Shown here in pieces: positions 9,561 to 45,575 of a stretch of 64,000 bases of DNA. The stretch covers positions 25,417,206 to 25,481,205 of the forward strand of contig NC_058044.1 in NCBI RefSeq assembly GCF_020085105.1. The letters run 5' to 3'. Each line of letters starts with the position of its first letter. The first letter of the stretch is position 1. The notes beneath the pieces were generated by a model. The model saw only the letters and a program-made list of their open reading frames with translations. It did no database searches and was not told the DNA's origin. Both the position numbers and the translations under genes were made by a program. This DNA is from Siniperca chuatsi (Eukaryota; Chordata; Actinopteri; Centrarchiformes; Sinipercidae).

Positions 9561-12400
9561 ATGGCTCTGGAGCAACCGTAGCGACAGAGTAGGCTACAGC
9601 AACTAGGAGTAAAACCTAAGAAGCGTCCGAGAAGTTTCTGATGCTCCAGAAAAAAAAGAAACTCTGTGTTCAGAGGAAGAATTACAGTCAAAAAAAGAAA
9701 GCGATCAATGGCGAGAACAAACAGGTATAACCACTGGGGCAGCTTTAGCTTCTCCTTGTTGGAGAGCGCTGAGAGAAGGGCCTGAGGGCAGACACTGATG
9801 TCACGTTAATGCTCTTGGAAAGGTTGGTAAAATATTTGGAGTAGGCAGCTCACTGTAGGCATACATCATGAGCACGCATCAACAGTGTTTGTGTAATTAC
9901 TCACACTGCCAGAAGGGGAAGACAAAAGTTCTGCACTCCAGCTTTAAGTTCTAATCAGCTTTATTAGCAGCTACTCATTACTTACAACTGATTCTGATGC
10001 CAAAATCAGTCTGCATGATATCGTAGTCCTCTTTATTATGTTTCCTGGTTAAAAAAAATAGTTTTCACTGGACATCTCAAAGTGCAATATCAGCAACAGG
10101 AAAGTTCCCTTAGATGGTATAGAGTTTGGGTTGTCACAACTAGAGTTGCATGTCTCTTTGGTTTTATTTATGACCTTGGAGGAGCGTTGTTGATATTCAC
10201 AAATATTGGTTGGGTTGCCCCTGACAATATAAATAGTTTAACTGCACGGTATTCCCCTTCAAAACAAGTTATTCATCCCAAATTGTTACAAAACTAGGTT
10301 GAGAAAGAAATTAAAGTTATGCAACATTGTTTAAGAAAGCCAACCATTTTATGGTTTGGTGGTATCCCTCTGGAAAAGGCTAGATGTCTCATAAAACAGC
10401 ACAAAAAAAGAGGTTCATTTTCTGATTTAAATTCACAAAGTCTCCAAAAAACCACCACCTAACCCTTTTTATAGATGGCTGTACAAGATTAAAACCAAAG
10501 GATGAGTGATTTCTCTTCCATTATTGAATTGTTTACACTCGAAAATCTATCTTGTGCACCATACAGACCTAGTTAAATCACACTCTAAACCGCCTGTTTT
10601 CATGGACACTGGAGAGTGTATTTAGCTTCGTCTGGTACAAGTTAAATGGCCCTTGTCTGTCTGGCACTATTCCTTCCAGTGATATTTTTTACACCAAAGG
10701 GATGGGAGATAATGTTTAAATCTGTTCTTTATTGGTGGGGAATTGAAAACTCATGCGTGTTCAGGCAATCCTTGTCAAGACACTTAGAGATTTCTGAATG
10801 AACCAGTCGGATAATAACCACTATTTCAGATAGGAAGCCAACAGAGAAAACACATTCATGGCCACCCGACACAAGACTGTTTAAAGGAAGCATGTAAACA
10901 AGCTTGAGAAAATGAGCCAAAAGTACAGCCTAGTCAACAGAAATTTTATGTACCTCAATGGCAAGCTCAGACACATCAGCTAGTTTATATAAAGGTGTGC
11001 TCAGAATGAGAATTAACCAAGAAAGGTAAATATACTGTGTTCGTTTTTGAACCATAGAGCTATCACAGTTTTCCCATTTACAGTGATTTTCAAACGCAGA
11101 GGCAGATACATTTAGGGAAACAATCAATTTAAAGGGTGTGATGGGAAGCCAAGCAGCCCTTTATTTCTGAAACCTGTCATTTAACCCATATTTCCTGTTA
11201 GCCACAGGATGTGGCTCTATTTGCTTTGCTGTCCTATATGGTTTTCCGGAAGTCATGTTTGTACTCTCTGATTTACAGAGTGCAAACTGTGGGTTACCAG
11301 TGTATGAGAACTTACTGTAGTACAAATGGCCTTGGAATAGAATGTTGAGTGATGAGTCCTACTGTTAAATTTTGGATACGGCTGTATGTGTGGGCAGGTA
11401 CATGATTTACTGTACTGTGTGGTGCTCATTTTTCCATAATGTTTTCCAGAAATTTAAATGTAGGAAAATAGTGAAGGATAGTATGAATGCATGGAAATAA
11501 TGGCACAAGTTTCTGAATGTATTATCATGATGTTATGTAGTTTAGTTGGTTTTCAGCTTGAGGGCTAAAAATTACAGAGGGAGTTCAAGGACAAATATGA
11601 AAACTATTTGTATATACATTTTTTTTATGAGTTATTTTGCCGCTTAGGTGTTGCTGGGATGGTGACTAGCAAGCACATGTTGACTTTCTTTGTTGCTGTT
11701 ATTATGAAACAACCACGACTCAATTGAGTGCTAAACAAATGGCAGCAATCCAAAAAAACATAAAACAAGCGAAAACAGACCAGAATTAAGGCTGTGGCTG
11801 AATTCTGTGGTAGTTAGAACATATAAATGTGACATAACAACAGCAGAAAATCTGCTGGTCATCACTTTATCATTTTACCACATTGTACTCATCCCATTTG
11901 TTTTCCACCCTGAAAAAGACAATGTTTTTACAACGCGCAGGGAGTGGATGATTCCCTAATAAATGTCACAACCACAATCCTGGCCTCCCCCTCAGTTTTT
12001 CTTGGTGATATTTTTAGAGGGGCTCTGTCCACAATCCTCAAGTGGAATTGTTTTTGTTGATGCTCGTCTTACCACTTCAGTGCGATGACTCGTGATGAAT
12101 TGGTGACTCCATACGTCACAAGAGACCAGAGTGAGTGGGAGTCAGGCTCCGGGCTCTATTAAGGGGGGAGCCAGTCACCTAGGTTATTGGGCAACAAGTG
12201 ACGGGGGACTGTCCTGTTGATTTCCACTTGCTGCTATTTTAGAGTAGCAGCAGGTCTGTTTTGAATTTAGAGAGAAGCCACAATATCCTATTAAGCATTG
12301 TTAAAGTAATTGGGCAGTGTTTACTCAGCGGGCCCGCCTGGTTAAACTGAGGCTCCTGAGTCTCTGCAGATGCTACGCGAGACAAATGAAGGCTGTAGAT
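9561..12400. other. Gene-free stretch
   Basis: No exon-like block, splice-framed open stretch or RNA gene is seen on either strand. Open frames here are short, lack similarity to anything I know and have no supporting signals. The sequence is AT-rich and could hold old, unrecognised transposon DNA. Confidence 0.6.
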
Positions 12401-12401
12401 G

Positions 12402-12567
12402 GATGGATGGATAGATACATGCATGGATGGAAGGATAGATGATAGATACATGGATGGATGGATGGGTGGATGAATGGTAGATAGATACATACATACATAC
12501 ATACATACATACATACATACATACATACATACATACATACATACATACATACATACATACATACATA
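12402..12567. repeat. Compound tetranucleotide microsatellite: (GATG)n-like then (ATAC)21
   Basis: Imperfect GATG/GATA units at 12402-12484 run into a pure ATAC array at 12485-12567 (83 bp, about 21 units). Pure arrays of this length are usually polymorphic. The long minus-strand open frame of repeating Met-Tyr-Val-Cys here is an artefact of the array. Confidence 0.97.
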
Positions 12568-15039
12568 GATGGAGGTTATTACTCCCCTCGAGTTGAAGCA
12601 AAGGCTCAGGTCGTTCTTGATTTTTAACAGACATTTATTCGGACACGAGTCTTCAACATGTCTTGTACATGTTAGTCTTACAGCCCTTTTTATGTCCCAG
12701 CAATGCCGTCAGAACTATGAAAGAAAATAAGTAAAACTTAAATTAACCCTCTAAATGTGGTGTTTTACACATAATAATAAACGAAAAATACATACAAAAT
12801 GAATAAATAAAATGCACATTCAACACATAAGAAAATACACTTAATTGACTAATTATACATTAACACACGGTCACATAACACATGTTCACATACGGCAAAG
12901 CAATTGACACGATAAAATACATACCTCATTGGCCTCTCTAACTCAAGAGGAATAAACTTGGAGGGTTACAGTTTCTTCTTCTTTAAACAAAAAGACAATA
13001 TAACTTCTTAGCACTTCTTATAGGCATAACTCTTGCAGTCATGTCATGCGTACAGCACCTCGTGTGCTCTTCTGGCTCTTCTACATGTAGTGCACCGGAA
13101 AAAATATCCTGATAGTAGCAATTAAATAATTCCCTAGCGGAACAAAAGGAAATAGGTTCCCCCCTTTTCTATAGTTTTAGCTGAATAATATGAAATGAAT
13201 TGACATGTATCAACAAAAAATATATTACTTACTTATTCTAATGATTATTTTGAAGATTTTAACTATTTATTGACCTTTTAACTATAAAGTGCATATTATG
13301 AACTACAATATATGAGAGTTGCCTCTGACGGCAGCTACAGAGGGACTTGATGGATTAGGTGGAAGGATAGATAGATGGATGGATGATGGATGGAAATACA
13401 TCAAGCTACAAGTTACCCTTAATTATTGTGTTTATTGTGTTTTATTGTGCATTGTTAACTAATACACACAGTTTTTTAAGAATATACTTAATCTATAAAT
13501 TTTTATCTGTTTATTTAACAGGGACAGTACTGTAAACAACAACAGTGTTGTAAATATACCAGAGTTAGCCAAAAGCTATTTTTCATCTGTATTTCCAGAA
13601 TTGCAGCAGAGAAGAAGTGGTATGAGAGTTAACCTCATGCTTGCAGCTGCAAGACTCCAGCCATGCTGTGGCCTCGTGGCTCACATCCAGCGTCTCCACA
13701 TTGTTTAGAGGCTGTCTAAGCCTGATTGGACTGTGGCTGGGTCAGCTGTGAGGTACAGGCAGGTCAGACCCAACCGAAACTCACCACTGGCTGACACATA
13801 CAGCACAGCTACCCAACATTGTGCCTGTGGCTTGAATTTAGTCCTCAAAGAAATAGGCCCTCCAAATGATTCTAAAAAGAGTGCGCAAGTTTTGATGCGT
13901 CATCTGTTTTGATTCCATTCACGGAGTAAATTCTGATGAAAATAGAATAAAAGCAATGTGTCACGTTCCTGTACAAATAATATGTTGATTACATGTGAGA
14001 TGTGTCTTAACATTTTGACATCATTACTGTGAAAGAGATGACTAGAAAATATTAGCTCATATCACTACTGACAAATCAAATGACGAAAGTGATCAGTAGA
14101 AGAAGATACATCAGATAAGCTCACGATTTTTATACTTTGTTCAGTCTCTCATCATCGTCACCTTTGTAGACTTTGTAAGTAAAACCAACAAACGCTTTCA
14201 ATTACTATCGTTGCTGTCTAAGAAGAAATAGATACGACCTTTAGAACTGTAAAAACTGAATGAACTCATGGTCTGGTGATCACCAGATGTTATCTGTGAT
14301 GAAACTCAAGAAATGGAAAAACACACATAATTTTTGGGAAACATTCACAATTTCACTGATGACTGTTTCTTTGCATTTCCTCTTTTTCACAGTGATAATG
14401 TCCTAAGTCATAGACTTATAACCAAGCAGCCAACACATTTCATCCTTATATTTTACAAAATACACTATTTTTTCACCCAGTGATCTTAGAGACCTAATTT
14501 CTAATAATAACTAATAACTCTTTTCTAATAATTCAAAAGTTATTTCTTTATTGAGAAATTATACGCACCTTCCAATTGATGGATAATTTGTTTTAAACGT
14601 ATAAACATATATAAGCAAGCACAGTAAAAGCAAAAAATAAACAAAATTTGTTTGAGAGAGGGTGCTCCAAACCTATCCTGCACCACCTCTGCCATTCCTC
14701 CGGCTGGCCGTCGTCCCGCGTGGTTTTCCTCTGAGGGGTAATCACAGCACGTCTCAGACACCTTCTGGTTCCAGAGTAGTTGAGAAAATGATGGTAAGCC
14801 ATCTGCTGTCTGAGAAGAAAAAGAGCATCTTTACTGTGTCTGAGGTTTGGAGATGTCAGGTTGAGATTAAAGTCACCAAAAAACAAAAAAAAACTAATTC
14901 TAAATTGGTTAAGCAATCAAAGTGTCTCCTAATGTTGCGTAGGGCGACTAAAATTCAGAGTAAATATCATCTGCCCAGAGGAGAAGCTGGAGAAGGCCAG
15001 ATTTGGAGCTTTTCTGATGAGCTTGGTCCTCCATGTGAC
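12568..15039. other. Gene-free stretch
   Basis: The sequence at 12570-13350 sits between GATGGA-type arrays and may itself be an insertion, but has no ends I can pair. A second short GATA/GATG patch lies at 13362-13395. No gene, exon or RNA gene is recognised up to 15039. Confidence 0.55.
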
Positions 15040-15535
15040 ATTAAAGCAAGAGTTCGACATTTTGGGATCAAGACCATTCTCATATCTGTCCGGTAAATAT
15101 ACGGCTACAGTCAGCAGCCTGCTAGCTTAGCTTAGCATAAAGACTGGAAACTGTACGTTAATGAAAAAGATTCATAAAGCCCTGATAAAATGTTTTGCTC
15201 AAATTGAAATATTTTCCTCTCGCACAGACGCTTCTTTGCCTCAGGTCGTGCCACCCTGGGTGAATTTAGTGCCCACTCGCATCTTTCCATTGACTTTGTA
15301 TGCAATCGCACCTCCTTGCCCCACATTCTGTTTGAACACACCTTTAAAGGTGCTGGTAGGCAGATTCGGACAGAGGCAGATAGCTGTTTCCCCTTGATTC
15401 CACTCTTTATGCTAAACTAAACTAACCGGCTGCTGGCTACAGCTTCATATTTACGGGAGACATATGAAAGTGATATCAATATTCTCATCTAAATCTTGGC
15501 AAGAAAGCAAATATGTGTATTTCCGAAAATACACT
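15040..15535. mobile_element. Palindromic (fold-back) MITE
   Basis: The left arm (about 15040-15151: GTTCGACATTTTGGG ... GCAGCCTGCTAGCTTAGCTT ... AAAGACTGGAAAC) is the diverged reverse complement of the right arm (about 15394-15535: ACTCTTTATGCTAAACTAAA ... GGCTGCTGGCTACAGCTTCA ... GAAAATACAC). Arms of over 90 bp flank a 240-bp centre. A half copy of the same family lies at 28704-28844. Confidence 0.65.
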
Positions 15536-16933
15536 TATTTGTGTATCAAACTTTTTCAACAGTATGTGAGTAAGCAAGCTGTGAGTACTTGGACTTCTTA
15601 TGAATGACTCCCCAGCATGTGCCAGGGCAGTAGGGTGATAAATACTTTAAGGCTCATATCACTCACAGAGGCATGAGAGACAGGTCTGGAGCCTACAGAC
15701 AGAGGAAACAGGTCTAACACAGACAGATACACACATAGAGTACTCAAACAGTATCTTCCCCCATCCTATCAAGTATACTTGCACATCACAGCAGTCCTGC
15801 TGACAGACAGGAAGCAGGTCAGAGTCTCAACTTTGGAGCGAAGCAGTGAGAACAGATTAAGATGGCACTGTGGGGAAAAAAGCGGGAGAGAGAGAAGCAG
15901 AAGACAGAGCCCAATTATAATTGCTTGCGTAGGCTGACACATCTGAATTTACAGGCTGCGCCACTCATTTAAGATGCTTATTTAAGAGCTAAAAGAGAAA
16001 AAAAATACAGAGCAGATATTTTGTTCACTTGTTTCTTAATCTGTTTAAGGCCCCTCCCTTTGCTTTGCTATTGCTAAATTTGTCTTCCCTTGCTCAAACG
16101 TAAGAAGCCAAAATGACACCATTATTTTGACTAGACTGTTTTTCCTCCCAGGGAGAGAGGCCAGAGGAAGTGTAGGTGACCTAGACTGGTTAACCACCGC
16201 TTCACCACGGGTTGGCTGGGGCACTGCCACCCCCGCAGCCACCCTCTGCATCCACCGCCTGCCAGGTCCACATTACTACTACTACTACACGCCATGACCA
16301 CAAGTGGCCCCGCTCCAGTGCCAGCCTCCCATCAGGTCCTTGCTGGGTGTTTTCTTTCTCCCCATTGGCGTAAACAGTCTGCCGTCTCACCATCAACTGG
16401 CACAGAGCTCATCTGGGTCATATTTACAGGCCAAAACGTGTGTATGTTTTTGTATGTTAGCTCGTCTTGTGCTTGTACCAGCAGTTTGTACAGCTCTTGC
16501 TCTTCACTGCATGTGCACGACTCTGCACGTGTGTTGTTTTTGTGCTACTTTTTCTTCATGAATTGCAACATCTCCAATCTCAAGCTCCTGTCTGGGACCA
16601 AGAGTCTTGGCTCAGATGCTGTAATGAAGTTTATACTGGACGCAACAATGGAGATATTAAACTATCTCTCCTCCAATCAGAAAGCCCATAGAAAATAAAT
16701 ATATATATGCACTTTTAATAACAGCCTTTATGGACAACATTTACAAACAGTACATGTAAACTAGATCCTGGGGAGACCACTGTGCATGGGGCCTCTTTCG
16801 AGAAAAGTTCTTACACACCCCTAAAAATGTCCTCCTACAGCCAAGCACCAGATGTTGTCTGTCTACTGTTGATTAGAAAATGCAAACACACCCGGCCACA
16901 TAGATTCAAGCATGTCAGTTATGTGAGTTAAAA

Positions 16934-17449
16934 CCATAGACTGTATATAAATATGGACTACGCGTCTCCACTTCCTCCCACTGTACAAAAATTAAGCCAA
17001 AATATCCCACATATGGGAGCTGCCATCTTGCGCTGGTGACGTCATTTGGAGCCAGAGTCTGCGCAGTAGTGATCTGGGTTGGAGTCGCAGTATCGAGGTC
17101 CCGCCTATACACCAGGCCGACTCATTCGCAAGACTGCCTCAGCTGTCAAACATGACATGAAACCCCCTTTTTATAGCATCAAATAACTAATTAAAACCAA
17201 ACTTGAAAAATGAATACTTGAACATACATCAGCGTGTTAAGAACTACCTAAAATGACAGAAACCATCTTTGGGAAAAATTTACTTGAGGTGTACTTTAAG
17301 TTTTTAGTTTGACTCATGTCCCATCCGCTAACATGCAGGGGGCGGGGTTAATGACCTATACTGCAGCCAGCCACCAGGGGGCAATCAAGATGTTTTGGCT
17401 TCACTTTTCGGGAGCTGTCATGTCGTCCATCTTTATATACAGTCAATGG
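16934..17449. mobile_element. 516-bp MITE with TIRs and TTAAAA flanking repeats
   Basis: The left end CCATAGACTGTATATAAA and the right end TTTATATACAGTCAATGG are inverted copies with one mismatch in 18. TTAAAA directly abuts both sides (16928-16933 and 17450-17455). There is no coding capacity. It carries a CTCF-like motif at 17371-17384. Fifteen bases of its terminus recur at 1481-1495 beside COQ7 exon 2. Confidence 0.8.
17371..17384 (+). promoter_or_regulatory. CTCF-like motif inside the 516-bp MITE
   Basis: CCACCAGGGGGCAA fits the CTCF core consensus CCASYAGRKGGCRS at 13 of 14 positions, failing only at the last base. If other copies of the element carry it too, this MITE family could spread candidate CTCF sites. 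Binding is not shown. Confidence 0.35.
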
Positions 17450-17455
17450 TTAAAA

Positions 17456-19218
17456 CAGAAAGGGAAGACATGGTAAGTCTCTTTCTCTCCCAGTGTTTGG
17501 ACCCCGGGTATTATTTGGGAAAAACAGGTGTACTGTAAACACTGCAGCCTGTGCTACAGTCGCACACACATACACACACCGCCCACCCCTCTGGTTGTGG
17601 TACACTGCCTGGGGCGTTTCGGACCATTTCTTGGTGGTAACAACACTCCACTCAGGCTGTGGGACTGAGACATAACACAACAGTCGGTTAGACGACGGAT
17701 ATATTTTTTGTTTAGATCTGTCTGACAGCTACATTAGGCTTTGTTACACAAATTCCTTTTCTCTTAATCTTACATTGGTAAACATTAAAGCCAGCAGGAT
17801 AAACTTTGGGGACAGCCAAAGGTCATTTTGAACTTTCTGACCTTCTCTTAATGTCTACTCCAATTGCACCATGAAACAACACATTCAAATCCAACTTTTA
17901 AAAGAATTTCACATTCAAATGAATTCACGTATTATGTTACATAATTCTCATAATTTTGCACCAGGAGCCAGCTAAAGTGCTGAATAAAAAGCACTCGCTG
18001 GAGGAGAAACATAAAGTGATGACTCATTTTTAAAGGAATAATAATCTTGTATTTGCACATGGCGAGACACAGGACCTGGTGGTGGTCTGCCGAACTTTCC
18101 ATGTTTCTTCTCTGCGGAATGATGGAGGTGGTGGTGTTAGTCCGAGTCGAGACAGTGTCATACTTTCCTCTGCAGCTGCTGTGCTGAAGTTTTCCCATGT
18201 CTTGACCAAAGTGACCTTCATCACGCCATTTGAGACTACAAAGAGCTTTAAGGACACATACTCTTTTTTCACTGTTTTTGTGCTTATACAGTGTACGAAT
18301 ATGTCTAAAGACAGATTATGTTGTATTTTTAAATTTAATAAGGCAAGTATATCCCTGAATATCCCTGCATTTCAGTATGCCAGGCTGTGCACACGGACAG
18401 ACATACAGACATAAACAGCAGTGATAACTTACTGTTAATGTCACTATACTCATCATCAGCTGAACAATCAAGTCCCTCTTATTTCCTTCAGTGTTCCTTC
18501 ACTAACAAAATGGCCACAGAGTTTAAAACTTAACCCCTGTCTAATTCAACATGACACTTTGACACTTTGAGAGTTGAGTGATGATTTCACATTTTCCACT
18601 TAGAGTGCAAGTTTTAGTCCAGTAAGATCACTCTTTTCCTATATCTTCTTCTTCTTCTTCTTCTTCCTATATCAGCAAGTTTGTTGCCATACTTGGGAAA
18701 TGTATGTGGTCATACATTGCGCCATTGAGTTGGCTCTACATTTTCCACTCAACCAAAAGAATCAAATTAATATACATGTGTCTTTACTGAAAAAAAATTT
18801 TTTCTGACTTATCCAGTATGTTATAAGTTAGTGCTAATGTCCACTTGCAAAGCGGTTTCCACACATACATGCTAATATGTTCAGCTTTGCACCACACCGG
18901 TGATACATATGAATAGATGTCACACAACAGTGACAAGAGTTGCTAATGTCTTGGTTTTGAGTATAGCGAAAGTCTTAAAATCATGGCATTTATCTGAGTG
19001 TTGCTAGTCTCAGTTTAAAAGGTATGTCTGTGCACAAACAGACACTGTGTGGTCAGACGACTGGTGGTTTGGGATGTGTGTGTGGGGGGGGGAGAAAGGA
19101 GGTAAGGGGTAGTGAGTGAAAGTGGGAGGAGTGTGTCTGGGTGTGGGACTGTCATCCAATTGAAGGGAGTAGCTGTGGTGTTTTGATTGAAATCCAGCAG
19201 ATGTGGGAGAGAAGAGAG

Positions 19219-19222
<4 letters not shown>
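17456..19222. other. Gene-free stretch upstream of ABCC6
   Basis: No exon-like segment is recognised. It contains a short (TTC)n tract near 18646-18667 and a G-run near 19085-19092. The 5' UTR and promoter of ABCC6 presumably begin somewhere after 19 kb. Confidence 0.55.

Positions 19223-19278
<56 letters not shown>
19223..19278. repeat. (GA)28 microsatellite upstream of ABCC6 start codon
   Basis: A pure 56-bp GA array ends 419 bases before the ABCC6 ATG, with further GA-rich sequence on both sides. It may lie in the promoter or 5' UTR. Open frames through it (Ser-Leu or Arg-Glu repeats) are artefacts. Confidence 0.95.
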
Positions 19279-19281
<3 letters not shown>

Positions 19282-19697
19282 CCACCCACCCAACAAGGAG
19301 ACACACTCATAAACATCAGGCAGACAGAGCGAGAGTCAGAAAGACACAGGATCTCAGGGCAGAAGCAGTTCGAACTGTGAGGCAGACAGAAACAGAGTTT
19401 CATTGAGAGAAGATGTTTTATTAAAGGGGAGGAAAAATCACACAGACACCCTCAAACACACACATACACTAATAAAAGAGCGTGCCACCCAGACAGACAG
19501 GTAGGAACCAGCTAAACACAAGCTATACTACCATTAGCTAGAGAAGAAATATCTAATAAGGATACATTTAGTCAGCTCGTTCTCTCCCCATCACACACAC
19601 ATACACCCACACCGTGAGTGTGTGTTACCCAGCGTGAAGAGCAGGGCTGATTGACCCCAACAAGTGGAGCATCAGGGAGGAAGAAGCAAGCAAGTGG

Positions 19698-43692
<23,995 letters not shown>

Positions 43693-44995
43693 GTCTTCAT
43701 TGGGCTTCGTACCATGGAGCTGGTGTCCTGGTGTACAGATGTGGCACCTTATTTGTGTGGCTCTCCAACACACGTTAAATCGGGCCATTCCAAGCTTTGC
43801 AGCAGCTCAAAACGCCTCTCCGTGAGGGCATTGTCAATGAATCTCAAGAGCAGCTGCTGACGCAGTCCCTATATGTTGGTTTTTAAACACACACAGACAC
43901 GCTGATCTAAGTCAGGAAAAGACATTGTTAACCTCAGATGATGAACATTCAAAAGGAAGCTACAGTGGATTGTTGAGAGTCTCCAAGCTATAAATATTGT
44001 ATATAGAGTAGTGGAGTCAGTTTATTCCTTGACAGGATTAAACCAAGAACTGGAATGAAAAAGTACCACAAATCTTAAGGATTTTCATTCTCTTTTTGAA
44101 TGGGAACTATATTATTTTTGTAGTTTTTGTAAGTTTATAAAGCACATGACATATTTTTGATGTTGTCTCAGGCTTAAATGTTGATGTTTACTCACTTTTT
44201 TTTAGCCTTGTATACCAAAAAAAGAGTCAGTTTTGTAATTGTAAATCTATAGAAATCTATTTTGTCTTCTTGTCCCAGAAACTGGGACAGGAAATACTCT
44301 GACACACTAACCTTCAAAAGGTTCACCCTGGCAAACGAAGTGGAAGTGAGGTTTTCACAGCCTTCAAAATCTGAGCTGGAAGCAGCCAATTTGGAGTTTT
44401 TATATGTCAGGGAAAAAGAGGAAAACATTGAAGTGAGCCAAGACATTAGCAATCGTCCAACTATGTTGCGGCTGTTGTTTATTTCTGTCAAAGTAAACAC
44501 ATAAAAAAGTCAATAGAGACCTTGCTGGTCAGATTTAACCTGACGCCGGTAGTGAAAACCACCATGAATGAAGAGAATGCTTCTTCAAAACAATGGTGAT
44601 AAATCTCTGTGTGATTGTCTCTCTGCCTCCACCACACACACATATGCAGAGAAGAAAAAAATCAGTATTGTTCTTTTGGTGCTGACATGACAGACTGTAA
44701 ACAGTCCACGTTGACCTTTACTCTTGATTCAAAGAAATAACCCTATGAACTTTTCAAAGGGAAGAGGCATTTACTGTTTTTGTCTTACTGGTTTAGACAA
44801 TATATTGTAAGAGAAACCCTATAGTTTATTTATGTCATATGACAAAATGTATTAAGTGTCCTTAAAATTCTGAGGATTGTATTATATTTATACTTTTTAT
44901 TACAAGCTTGTTAATTTTTCACTGACAATTTACTGTTAATGTACTGTCTTGATCCATACATCATGCTGGATAATAAAATTTATTTGAATCTACAG
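43693..44995 (+). other. abcc6: ABCC6 3' UTR
   Basis: From the TAG to a good polyadenylation signal lie about 1.28 kb without coding content. Small open frames here have no known similarity. The extent is inferred from the first strong AATAAA in AT-rich context. Confidence 0.6.
44972..44977 (+). terminator. Likely ABCC6 polyadenylation signal
   Basis: AATAAA within GGATAATAAAATTT, 1,280 bases after the ABCC6 stop and about 600 bases before the CEP20 start codon. Confidence 0.6.
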
Positions 44996-45510
44996 TACGG
45001 TTATGCTTGAATGTCTTTGTAAATGAGTGTGGGGACAAGATTAATGTTAATGTTTTCAGTCAGCCCTTTAAAAGCACATTTAAATAAAAATAGAGATTTA
45101 TTTCTTTTTTATTGTTCCTGGTTTTTAACAGGTCAAAACTTCTGCTTTCTCGTGTCTCATGTCAAGTCTTTAGGGATTCAAGTTTCAAGTCCTAATTTTT
45201 GTGATGTACAGTAAGCCTAACTTGAATCTAAGTCTCAATTCCCAAGTCTACAGCTCTTATTAACATTATCACCTTTGTATCAGGTGTTATCCAAAGGAAA
45301 AGAGAAATATGAATGGCCATGTTTTGATGCATGCAACCAGGGATGTGATTGACTCTGAATCCACATACATTCCGCGTCTTGTAATCATCATAATGATATA
45401 CAATGAAAACAGTGCTGGCGCTCATTTTTAAGATAATAAAAATGCATATGGCATCTAGGATGTGATGTTTGGGGTGTCATGAACCACTTGGTTGTAGTTA
45501 CACAACTCAG

Positions 45511-45524
45511 TCACTAGATGGCAG
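45511..45524 (+). promoter_or_regulatory. CTCF-like motif between ABCC6 and CEP20
   Basis: TCACTAGATGGCAG fits the CTCF core consensus CCASYAGRKGGCRS at 13 of 14 positions, failing at the first base. It lies 52 bases before the CEP20 ATG, hence in its promoter or 5' UTR, and shares 13 bases with the site at 2465 in the same orientation. Function is inferred. Confidence 0.4.
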
Positions 45525-45575
45525 AACTCTGTAATATGAACAGTGGCAGACGGTCGTTTGTTTATACTTGTTGCA

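Noticed and set aside
12239..12634. 131-codon minus-strand open frame of Met-Tyr-Val-Cys repeats
   Set aside because: It is only the translation of the ATAC microsatellite and its flanks; no gene signal.
19010..19406. Open frames of Ser-Leu and Arg-Glu repeats
   Set aside because: Translations of the GA array on both strands.
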